From: Streptomyces sp. NBC_01351
GTDB taxonomy: Bacteria > Actinomycetota > Actinomycetes > Streptomycetales > Streptomycetaceae
NCBI RefSeq assembly: GCF_036237315.1
Contig: NZ_CP108356.1
Location: 4,965,501-5,029,500, forward strand
Direction: 5' to 3'
Length of the DNA: 64,000 bases
Part shown: in pieces, positions 57,715 through 64,000 of the stretch
Layout of the letters: every line of letters begins with the position of its first letter
How positions within the stretch are numbered: position 1 is the stretch's first letter
Notes under the pieces: model-generated
Databases searched by the model: none
Seen by the model: only the letters and a program-made list of their open reading frames with translations
Told to the model about the DNA's origin: nothing
Position numbers and translations under genes: made by a program

Positions 57715-57751
57715 TCGGGGCGAGCGTCGGGGGCGGCCGTACCCTGGAGGC

Positions 57752-57958
57752 ATGAGCACCTCCGCCGCCCCCGACCCGCAGCCCGAGCCCGCCGCGCGGC
57801 CGGAGCCCAGGCCGAAGCCGAAGCTGATCTTCGACGACCCCCTGGACCAGCAGTCCTCGGACGACACCGACCGGGGCTGGGGCGAGCGGCCGCCCGCCGG
57901 CGGAAGCACGGCCGACCTGGCCCGCTTCCTCGACGAGAAGCCCCCGCACCACATCTGA
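57752..57958 (+). CDS. Small conserved protein, unknown
   Basis: A 68-residue hydrophilic protein beginning MSTSAAPDPQPEPAARPEPR and ending in a conserved-looking core, KPKLIFDDPLDQQSSDDTDRGWGE, then STADLARFLDEKPPHHI. I recall similar short proteins in many Streptomyces genomes, with no assigned function. GGAGG is very close to the ATG. It lies 37 bp past the narK remnant and is convergent with mscL. Confidence 0.7.
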   Translation: MSTSAAPDPQPEPAARPEPRPKPKLIFDDPLDQQSSDDTDRGWGERPPAGGSTADLARFLDEKPPHHI

Positions 57959-57971
57959 ACCGGCTGACCGG

Positions 57972-58469
57972 TCAGAAGGCGTCGCGCGACCTCGGAGCCG
58001 TGTCGACGCCGTTGACGCTGCGCTGGGCGACCAGGTGGTCCCGGATCTCCTTGAGGACCTCCAGCTCGGTGATCTCCATGGTCTCCTGGACGCCTTCCTT
58101 GGCCTTGCGGCGCTGCTCCACCTTGGCGAGGTACTTCGCCATCGGCAGGACCATCAGGAAGTACACGACCGCCGCGGTGATCAGGAAGGTCAGCGCGGCG
58201 TTCAGCACCGAGCCCCAGAGGATCTCGACACCCGTCGGCTGACCGTTCGGGCCGATCTCGCACGGGTTCTTGATGCACGTCTTGTAGCCGTCCAGGCTCT
58301 GCGTGCCGATCGCGCCGATGACCGGGCTGATGATGCCCTTGACCACCGAGTTCACGATGCTCGTGAACGCGGCGCCGATGACCACGGCGACCGCCAGGTC
58401 GACCACGTTGCCGCGCATCAGGAAGGCCTTGAAGCCCGCCAGGATGCTCTCCTTCTTCTTCTCGCTCAC
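57972..58469 (-). CDS. mscL: Large-conductance mechanosensitive channel MscL
   Basis: A 165-residue channel subunit. MscL features: AGFKAFLMRGNVVDLAVAVVIGAAFTSIVNSVVKGIISP (TM1 and pore helix), a periplasmic loop with two cysteines (KTCIKNPCEIG), TM2 (ALTFLITAAVVYFLMVLPMAK) and a charged C-terminal helix. It opens as a homopentamer under membrane tension to release solutes on osmotic downshock. Start GTG 58469 (MSEKKKESI) is chosen because AAAGG lies 7-10 nt upstream and it matches family N-termini. Confidence 0.95.
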   Translation of the reverse strand: MSEKKKESILAGFKAFLMRGNVVDLAVAVVIGAAFTSIVNSVVKGIISPVIGAIGTQSLDGYKTCIKNPCEIGPNGQPTGVEILWGSVLNAALTFLITAAVVYFLMVLPMAKYLAKVEQRRKAKEGVQETMEITELEVLKEIRDHLVAQRSVNGVDTAPRSRDAF

Positions 58470-58592
58470 CACTGAGCCTTTCTTCACATCTGCCGAACAC
58501 GGAGTCAACGGTTCCGAAAGCTACGGCAGTCCAGGCCCGGCGTGTCCAATCGACAGCCACCTGGAGGTGACTTGGCTGAGCGTCAGTGCGAA

Positions 58593-59111
58593 TCAACACA
58601 ACGTCACCGCCAGCCGGGCCACGGAGCCCGCCCCCACGAGAGCCCGTGCGGTGTCCCGGGGCACGGACAGGACCACCAGCGCCCCACCGTCCCCAACACC
58701 CTGGTCGGATTCCGGCACTTCGGCAACCCGAGCTCCTGCGGCCACCACCCTGGGCGGCCCCGCGCGCTCCGCCGCCACCACGTCGACCCGGTCCCCGGGC
58801 CGCAGCAGCCGCACCGTGCCCGCGTCCGCGATGCGCACCGGGGCGGACACCATCCGCACCGCCGCCGGCGGCGGCGCCTTCACCTTCGCCGGTGCGGCGC
58901 CCCGTGAGGCCTGTGCCTCCGTCCCGCCCACCGCCAGGGCCGCGGCCGCGACGGCCAGCCCGGCCGCGGCGGCCCGCCGCCGACGCCGCAGGACCCTGCG
59001 CAGCCGGTCCCCGCCCCGCCCCACGCGAAGCGGGGCGAACGGCGGGACCGTGTGCCCGGGGGGACATGTGGAGGTGGCAACTGCTGAAGTGGTCGAAGAA
59101 GTACGGGACAT
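58593..59111 (-). CDS. SAF-domain (CpaB/RcpC-like) protein
   Basis: A 172-residue protein with a hydrophobic helix near residues 48-66 after an Arg-rich stretch (RVLRRRRRAAAAGLAVAAAALAVG). The extracytoplasmic part contains an SAF-like beta-clip (VSAPVRIADAGTVRLLRPGDRVDVVAAE, RVVAAGARVAEVPE) and ends GALVVLSVPRDTARALVGAGSVARLAVTLC, as in the Flp pilus assembly CpaB/RcpC family. In Streptomyces such proteins appear without pilus genes. ATG 59111 is the likely start. Function unknown; no pilus genes lie nearby. Confidence 0.75.
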   Translation of the reverse strand: MSRTSSTTSAVATSTCPPGHTVPPFAPLRVGRGGDRLRRVLRRRRRAAAAGLAVAAAALAVGGTEAQASRGAAPAKVKAPPPAAVRMVSAPVRIADAGTVRLLRPGDRVDVVAAERAGPPRVVAAGARVAEVPESDQGVGDGGALVVLSVPRDTARALVGAGSVARLAVTLC

Positions 59112-59274
59112 GAGGAACACCGCCAAGCCGAGTGGGTCGTCGTGTCCGGACCCGACGCCCGGACACATCCCACGATCAGGCCTCCCGCGGAATCCCGCGC
59201 CGACCTGTGGACGGCCCCCGGCTTGTGGACAATCCCGTCACCCACACGAGGACGGATCCACCGGTTTTCGAGGG

Positions 59275-60108
59275 CTAGGGAAGCTCGATGCCCAGGTCCC
59301 AGCCGTCGTGGGCGTGGGTGCACAGACAGTCGCGGGTCTCCGTCGGCGGGAGGGCGGCCACCGCGTCGAAGAGGACCTTGCGCAGGCGGCCCACGTTCTC
59401 GCCGAACACCTTCAGGACCTCGGTGTGGGACACGCCCTCACCCGTCTCGGCGCCCGCGTCCAGGTCGGTGACCAGGGCCATCGAGGTGTAGCAGAGCCCC
59501 AGCTCACGGGCCAGGATCGCCTCCGGGTGGCCCGTCATGCCGACCACCGACCACCCCGCCGCCGCATGCCAGCGCGACTCGGCGCGCGTGGAGAAGCGGG
59601 GGCCCTCGATGACGACCATGGTGCCGCCGTCCACCGCGTCCCAGCCCTGTTCCCGGGCCGACGCGAGCGCCACGGCCCGGCCCACCGGGCAGTACGGGTC
59701 GGCGAAGGTGGTGTGCACGACGTTCGGGACGCTGCCGTCGGGCAGCGGCTCCCCGTCGAAGAAGGTCTGCGCGCGGGACTTCGTACGGTCGACCAGCTGG
59801 TCCGGTACGAGGAGCGTGCCCGGTCCGTATTCGGGGCGCAGGCCGCCGACGGCGCAGGGGCCGAGCACCTGGCGGACGCCGACCGAGCGCAGGGCCCACA
59901 GGTTGGCCCGGTAGTTGATCTTGTGCGGCGGGACGGTGTGGGTGCGCCCGTGCCGCGGAAGGAAGGCCACGCTGCGGCCCGCCAGCTCACCGACGTAGAG
60001 GGAGTCGCTCGGGGGCCCGTACGGGGTGTCCACCTGTATCTCGGAGACGTCCTCCAGGAAGGAGTAGAAGCCCGAGCCGCCGATGACACCGATCTCTGCG
60101 TTCGCCAT
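59275..60108 (-). CDS. mtnP: S-methyl-5'-thioadenosine phosphorylase
   Basis: A 277-residue enzyme of the purine nucleoside phosphorylase family. Signature pieces: IGVIGGSGFYSFL (phosphate site), FLPRHGRTHTVPPHKINYRANLWAL, VGPCAVGGLRPEYGPGTLLVPDQ-like core, and VVIEGPRFSTRAES ... VGMTGHPEAILARELGLCYTSMALVTDLDAG. It splits methylthioadenosine into adenine and methylthioribose-1-phosphate in methionine salvage. ATG 60108 begins MANAEIG, matching family starts. The FmdB-type gene lies upstream on the same strand, separated by a hairpin. Confidence 0.95.
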   Translation of the reverse strand: MANAEIGVIGGSGFYSFLEDVSEIQVDTPYGPPSDSLYVGELAGRSVAFLPRHGRTHTVPPHKINYRANLWALRSVGVRQVLGPCAVGGLRPEYGPGTLLVPDQLVDRTKSRAQTFFDGEPLPDGSVPNVVHTTFADPYCPVGRAVALASAREQGWDAVDGGTMVVIEGPRFSTRAESRWHAAAGWSVVGMTGHPEAILARELGLCYTSMALVTDLDAGAETGEGVSHTEVLKVFGENVGRLRKVLFDAVAALPPTETRDCLCTHAHDGWDLGIELP

Positions 60109-60175
60109 GACGACCACCCTAACGGGGACCGTCGGGGCCGAGCGGGCTTCACCCGGGCCCCACCGGGGCATGCCG

Positions 60176-60211
60176 GAGGCCCCGCCGCCCTGGTAAGGGC
60201 TGCGGGGCCTC
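60176..60211 (-). terminator. Terminator of FmdB-type gene
   Basis: GAGGCCCCGC (60176-60185) pairs with GCGGGGCCTC (60202-60211), 20 nt past the stop of the leftward zinc-ribbon gene. Confidence 0.65.
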
Positions 60212-60231
60212 GGGAAAGGCGATCGGACGGC

Positions 60232-60546
60232 TCAGGCCGCCGAGGTGGAGCCGGCGCTGCTGCCCGAGCTCGACGACGTCGAGGAGGACGAAGCGGCGGG
60301 GGCGGCAGCGGTGGACGTCGTGGACGTCGACGAAGCAGGCTTCGAGGCAGGGGTGCTGCTCGACGAGGCGCCACGGCTGTCGTTCCGGTAGAAACCGGAG
60401 CCCTTGAAGACGATGCCGACCGCGGAGAACACCTTCTTCAGGCGTCCGTCGCAGCTCGGGCACACGGTCAGTGCGTCATCGGTGAACTTCTGCACGGCCT
60501 CAAGGCCCTCACCACACTCGGTGCACTGGTACTGGTAGGTCGGCAC
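60232..60546 (-). CDS. FmdB-family zinc-ribbon regulatory protein
   Basis: A 104-residue protein from GTG 60546, with AGGAGG six nt upstream. The N-terminal zinc ribbon has PTYQYQCTECGEGLEAVQKFTDD and VCPSCDGRLKKVFSAVGIVFKGSGFYRND, the FmdB pattern with four cysteines. The C-terminus is a Ser/Thr/Ala low-complexity tail. FmdB was named from a methylotroph formamidase regulator; in actinobacteria its role is not established. It is separate from, but near, mtnP. Confidence 0.92.
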   Translation of the reverse strand: MPTYQYQCTECGEGLEAVQKFTDDALTVCPSCDGRLKKVFSAVGIVFKGSGFYRNDSRGASSSSTPASKPASSTSTTSTAAAPAASSSSTSSSSGSSAGSTSAA

Positions 60547-60613
60547 GAATTTCCTCCTGGCACTCTGACTCAATGAGTGCTAACGACGGTCCATGGTGAC
60601 GTATTCCGGCCGA

Positions 60614-61945
60614 TCAGTCCACCGTCACCGGCACGCGGTGACCCATCCCACGCTCGTTCACCGTGTTCCGGACCGCCTTCGGGGCGGCCGAGGAGGCCGG
60701 AGTGGACGAGTTCACGATCCGGCTGGGGGCCTTCGGCGCCAGCTTCCCGCGCAGCACCAGCAGCGTGAGCAGCGCGAGCGCGGTGGCCGCCATGGGCACC
60801 AGGAATCCGTACGAGGACCCGTGCGCGTCCGCCAGGCGGCCGGCCAGGGTCACGGCGCCGGCCTGCCCGAAGGCGACCGCTCCGGTGAGCCAGGCGAAGG
60901 CCTCGGTGCGGGAGGCGGCGGGGACCAGCTGCTCGATCATGGTGTAGCCGGTGATCAGTGCCGGGGCGATGCACAGGCCGACGACCAGGCCGAGCGCGCC
61001 CAGCAGGATCGCCGAGTCCGCGGCCCACAGGACCGAGGCGGTCGCGGTGAGGCCGATGTAGCCGAGCATCAGGCGACGGCGCGGGCCGATCTTCCAGGCG
61101 ATGGCGCCCATGGCGATGCCGGCGATCATGTTGCCGGCCGCGAAGATCCCGTACAGGAGGCCGTTGGCGCCCGGGTTGCCGATCTCCTCGGAGAAGGCGG
61201 CGAGCGAGACCAGCATGCCGCCGAAGACGGCGCCGATGCCGATGAAGGCGACGATCAGGACGCGCAGGCCCGGGAAGGACAGGGCGGGAGCGTGCTTCTC
61301 ACCGTTCGCCGCGCGGGGGACCGGCTTCGGCTGGGTGCCGCGCTGGGCGGCGAAGAGCAGACCGCCGACGATCGTCAGCGTGGCCTCGGTGATGAGGCCG
61401 GCCGACGGGTGGATCGCGGTGCACAGGAAGGTGGCCAGCACCGGGCCCACCACGAAGGTGAACTCGTCGGTGACGGACTCGAAGGCGGCCGCGGTCGACA
61501 GCAGCGGCGAGCCCTCCAGCTTGGCGGCCCAGCGGGACCGGACCATCGGCCCGACCTGCGGGACGGTGGCACCGGCGGGGATCGCCGCCAGCGCGAGCGC
61601 CCACAGCGGAGAGCCGAGCAGGGCCAGCGTGGTCAGGACGCCGACGGCGGCGGCGTGCGCGAGGACGACCGGCACCAGGACGCGGCTCTGGCCGATCCGG
61701 TCGACCAGCTTGCCCATCTGCGGGGCGAAGACGGCCATGGAGACACCGGTGACGGCGGCGACGATGCCGGCGCTGCCGAAGGAACCGGTGGTGTGCTGGA
61801 CGAGCAGGACGATGCTGACCGTCAGCATGGCGAAGGGCTGCCGGGCGGCGAAGCCGGGGAGAATGAAGCCGAGGGCGCCGGGCGTGCGCAGGAGCTGCCC
61901 GTAGCCGGGGCGGGCGGACTTGTCGGTCGTGACCGCGGATGTCAC
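60614..61945 (-). CDS. MFS transporter (12 helices)
   Basis: A 443-residue membrane protein with 12 helices. After GYGQLLRTPGALGFILPGFAARQPFAM come motif A-like GKLVDRIGQSRVLV, the EFTFVVGPVLATFL segment and the second-half repeat GAIAWKIGPRRRLML. It resembles sugar or drug efflux-type MFS proteins common in Streptomyces; substrate is unknown. Start GTG 61945 is chosen with GAAAGG upstream and a typical short N-terminus. The 366-bp region upstream holds its promoter. Confidence 0.88.
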   Translation of the reverse strand: MTSAVTTDKSARPGYGQLLRTPGALGFILPGFAARQPFAMLTVSIVLLVQHTTGSFGSAGIVAAVTGVSMAVFAPQMGKLVDRIGQSRVLVPVVLAHAAAVGVLTTLALLGSPLWALALAAIPAGATVPQVGPMVRSRWAAKLEGSPLLSTAAAFESVTDEFTFVVGPVLATFLCTAIHPSAGLITEATLTIVGGLLFAAQRGTQPKPVPRAANGEKHAPALSFPGLRVLIVAFIGIGAVFGGMLVSLAAFSEEIGNPGANGLLYGIFAAGNMIAGIAMGAIAWKIGPRRRLMLGYIGLTATASVLWAADSAILLGALGLVVGLCIAPALITGYTMIEQLVPAASRTEAFAWLTGAVAFGQAGAVTLAGRLADAHGSSYGFLVPMAATALALLTLLVLRGKLAPKAPSRIVNSSTPASSAAPKAVRNTVNERGMGHRVPVTVD

Positions 61946-62289
61946 GGCCTTGCCTTTCCGCTGCCTGGTAGAGCGTCCCCGTCTGCGGACGATGCTTCGC
62001 CTTGTGAGCGGTCGCACCCGTACATGTGGGAGCCCCGAGAGCTGTCCTCTTGCGCAGAACCGAGTGATACCTGGGCGCCCACTGCGGGAGGGTGCCACGG
62101 CCGCTTTGCGGTCGCGCCAGCTCTGCGTCAGGCAGAGTTGGTTCGATTTGTTGTGCCTTCATCATACAGGGGGGAGCGCTACCACGCCCTGTGATTACGG
62201 CGACAAGGCGCGTCTTCACCTGCGATTAACTGGAACTTCGCATTCAGGAAGCGAATAAACCGGCCCGAATCCGGACAGAATCCATCGAA
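61946..62289. other. Region upstream of MFS gene, no gene seen
   Basis: Short frames on both strands here have no motif. The part from about 62150 to 62290 is markedly AT-richer (TGATTAACTGGAACTTCGCA, AATGCTGAATTAG) than the average and probably contains the promoter of the leftward transporter. Confidence 0.45.
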
Positions 62290-62316
62290 AATGCTGAATT
62301 AGAGCGCCGCTCTAAT
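62290..62316 (-). terminator. Terminator overlapping antiporter stop
   Basis: ATTAGAGC (62298-62305) and GCTCTAAT (62309-62316) surround a 3-nt loop and include the stop codon of the leftward antiporter gene; the transcript continues into CATTTTCG. It is a short, plausible intrinsic terminator. Confidence 0.55.
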
Positions 62317-63841
62317 GATGGTTCCCGCGCCCGTTCCCCGTCCCCAGCCATCCCGCCAGCTTGCCGCCCCGGGCCACCGCCCGCAGCCGCGCCTCGGCGG
62401 CGTCCCGTACCGGATCCGTGGCCACGACCAGCAGCTCGTCCCCGCGCCGCAGCACGGTCGACGGCGCCGGTACGAAGCTCTTCGCGTCCCGGACCACGAG
62501 GGTGACCGAGGCTCCGGCCGGCAGTCGCAGCTCGCTCACCTCCACGCCGTGCATCCGCGAGGCCGGCGGGATCGCGAAGGACAGCAGGTGTCCGCGCAGC
62601 TTCTCCAGCGGGGCCGACTCGATGCCGAGGTCGGCCGCGCCCTCGTCGGTGTCCCCGAGCCGCAGCTTGCGCGCCAGCCAGGGCAGGGTCGGCCCCTGCA
62701 CCAGGGTGTAGACGACGACCAGCACGAAGACGATGTTGAAGACGCGGTCGCTGCCCTCGATCCCGGACACCATCGGAATGGTCGCCAGGATGATGGGGAC
62801 CGCTCCGCGCAGGCCGGCCCACGACATCAGGGCCTGCTCCCGCCACGGGATCCGGAAGGGCAGCAGGCTGACGAAGACCTCCAGCGGCCGCGCCACCATC
62901 GTGAGCACCAGGCCGATGACCACGGCGGGCCAGAAGTCGTGGACCAGCTCGTGCGGGGTGACCAGCAGGCCGAGCAGCACGAACATGCCGATCTGGGCGA
63001 TCCAGCCGAGCCCGTCCGCGAACCCCCGCGTCGCCGGCCAGTGCGGCAGCTTCGCGTTGCCGAGCACCATCGCCGCCAGGTAGACGGCGAGGAAGCCGGA
63101 GCCGTGCGCCATCGCGCCGGCCGCGTACGCCGTGATCGCGATGGCCATCACGGCGATCGGGTAGAGGCCCGACGCGGGCAGGGCCACGTGCCGCAGGCCG
63201 TAGGCGCCGAGGAAGCCCACCGTCAGGCCGATCGCGACGCCGATCGCCAGCTCCAGGGCGATCTTGCCGATCAGGACGTACCACTGGTCCACCGGTCCGA
63301 CGGTCGCGAAGGCCACGACCAGGATCACGACGGGGGCGTCGTTGAAACCGGACTCCGCTTCCAGCACGCCCGTGATCCGGGAGGGGAGCGGGACCTTGCG
63401 CAGTACGGAGAAGACGGCCGCGGCGTCGGTCGAGGAGACGACCGCGCCGATCAGCAGGGCCTGGCGCCATTCCAGGCCGACGAGGTAGTGCGCGCCCGCG
63501 GCCGTGACGCCGACGCTGACCGCGACGCCGACCAGCGACAGCACGATCGCGGCCGGGAGGGCCGGTTTGATCTCTTTCCACTTGGTGCCCAGACCACCCT
63601 CGGCGAGGATCACGACGAGTGCGGCATATCCGATGACCTGGGTCAGCTCGGCGTTGTCGAATACGACGTTGCCGATGCCGTCCTGGCCTATCGCGATGCC
63701 TATGCCGAGGTAGATGAGCAGGCTGGGGAGGCCGCTGCGTGAAGAGATGCGTACCGCCGCGACGGCGACGAGCAGCACGAGCGAGCAGACCAGCATCAGC
63801 TCATTGAGCGTGTGGACAGTCAGCGGTCGACCCTTCCTCAA
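62312..63841 (-). CDS. K+/H+ antiporter-like CPA1 family protein with TrkA-C domain
   Basis: A protein of about 509 residues. Residues 10-400 have 12-13 helices of the CPA1 cation:proton antiporter family (AVVSSTDAAAVFSVLR with the conserved acidic pair, LEAESGFNDAPVVILV, SWAGLRGAVPIIL). A TrkA-C domain at about 410-490 (GVEVSELRLPAGASVTLVVRDAKSFVPAPSTVLRRGDELLVVAT) suggests regulation by nucleotide or ion, as in potassium/proton antiporters. The start is uncertain: TTG 63841 gives this length, but AGGAAGG lies eight nt before an in-frame CTG at 63823, where family members usually start. Confidence 0.88.
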   Translation of the reverse strand: MRKGRPLTVHTLNELMLVCSLVLLVAVAAVRISSRSGLPSLLIYLGIGIAIGQDGIGNVVFDNAELTQVIGYAALVVILAEGGLGTKWKEIKPALPAAIVLSLVGVAVSVGVTAAGAHYLVGLEWRQALLIGAVVSSTDAAAVFSVLRKVPLPSRITGVLEAESGFNDAPVVILVVAFATVGPVDQWYVLIGKIALELAIGVAIGLTVGFLGAYGLRHVALPASGLYPIAVMAIAITAYAAGAMAHGSGFLAVYLAAMVLGNAKLPHWPATRGFADGLGWIAQIGMFVLLGLLVTPHELVHDFWPAVVIGLVLTMVARPLEVFVSLLPFRIPWREQALMSWAGLRGAVPIILATIPMVSGIEGSDRVFNIVFVLVVVYTLVQGPTLPWLARKLRLGDTDEGAADLGIESAPLEKLRGHLLSFAIPPASRMHGVEVSELRLPAGASVTLVVRDAKSFVPAPSTVLRRGDELLVVATDPVRDAAEARLRAVARGGKLAGWLGTGNGRGNHH

Positions 63842-63895
63842 AGCGCGCGGGGGAGCGGGTGGGGCGCTCCTCCAGGCGACAGGTTCGGCAAGTAG

Positions 63896-63914
63896 TTCGT
63901 TACCTTACCTAATC
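63896..63914. promoter_or_regulatory. Iron-box-like sequence at right edge
   Basis: Read on the minus strand, TTAGGTAAGGTAACGAAC resembles the left half of the actinobacterial DmdR1/IdeR iron box (TTAGGTTAGGCTAACCTAA), with the second half degraded. It lies upstream of the leftward antiporter and 31 bp before a rightward GTG at 63946. Weak match, so this is only a candidate. Confidence 0.3.
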
Positions 63915-63945
63915 TTTGACGCTCCCTTTACGCGATAACCACATT

Positions 63946-64000
63946 GTGAAACGCGTGTTCGCCCCTGTCCTCAGCACCTGGACCCCTGGCGGATCATCGG
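63946..64000 (+). CDS. Possible gene start at right edge, partial
   Basis: GTG 63946 opens 18 codons (MKRVFAPVLSTWTPGGSS) to the window edge. No ribosome site precedes it and no family can be recognised. It may be a leaderless start or chance. Confidence 0.2.
   Translation, partial: MKRVFAPVLSTWTPGGSS

Overview
The window is chromosomal DNA from a Streptomyces species. The support is very high GC with strongly G/C-biased third codon positions, chaplin and rodlin aerial-hypha surface proteins, an HrdD sigma factor with a sigma-R-type promoter, frequent ATGA/GTGA-coupled genes, and families typical of the genus (DUF6227, DUF5949, a SpoIIE-type phosphatase with PAS, GAF and ATPase domains). No tRNA, rRNA, CRISPR array, insertion sequence or replication origin was recognised.

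Layout. (1) 1-1773: a partial adenylate-forming enzyme next to a cucumopine-synthase-like protein, probably part of a specialised-metabolism operon continuing left. (2) 2352-8444: secreted M6 metalloprotease, TetR regulator with a DHA2 drug exporter, DODA-type dioxygenase behind a perfect 32-bp palindrome, Uma2-family protein, and a frameshifted GNAT acetyltransferase. (3) 8505-14290: hrdD, a WYL regulator divergent from an MFS exporter, a DeoR regulator and a fruK whose N-terminal third is replaced by unrelated sequence. (4) 14452-22209: DUF6227 protein, VKOR-like protein, then a surface-protein locus with two rodlins, three short chaplins, one sortase-anchored long chaplin with a single chaplin domain, and three other secreted proteins. 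(5) 22227-37990: an extracellular glycan locus: glycosyltransferase, polyprenyl sugar-phosphate transferase, O-antigen-ligase-like polymerase, MurJ-like flippase, polysaccharide deacetylase, second glycosyltransferase, Wzz-like protein, CelD-type acyltransferase, then a convergent secreted GH26-like hydrolase, an ATP-grasp enzyme and an FAD oxidoreductase. (6) 38022-46119: SpoIIE-type phosphatase, small secreted proteins and lipoprotein, DUF5949, cytochrome P450, LtrA, and fused debris of cbiX, nirB and nirD.

(7) 46252-57714 is the most striking part. An intact narK is followed by a complete pyruvate formate-lyase pair (pflB, pflA), which is unusual in a genus of aerobes, and by a NarI-like membrane protein, a molybdopterin oxidoreductase, a four-cluster ferredoxin, a Tat-type Rieske protein, a small membrane protein and a second narK broken by an internal deletion. 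Upstream of pflB lies a near-perfect Rex operator (TGTGAAAGCGTTCACA, 47819-47834) and two weak DosR/OsdR-like boxes. The two narK copies share a 68-nt identical stretch, forming direct repeats 10,044 bp apart around the operon. I read this as a redox-controlled oxygen-limitation module coupling pyruvate cleavage to formate with a molybdoenzyme electron-transfer chain. That coupling is inference; the gene identities and the Rex-type palindrome are visible in the sequence.

(8) 57752-64000: a small conserved protein, mscL, an SAF-domain protein, mtnP, an FmdB-type zinc-ribbon protein, an MFS transporter, a K+/H+-antiporter-like protein and the possible start of a gene at the right edge.

Two features recur. 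A family of short GC-rich intergenic repeats (GCCGGCGTTTGAGGCGC plus GGGGGCGGAGCCCC-type hairpins) appears between genes and, in frame, inside two protein tails. Gene decay is common: the GNAT gene, fruK, nirB/nirD/cbiX and narK2 all look damaged.
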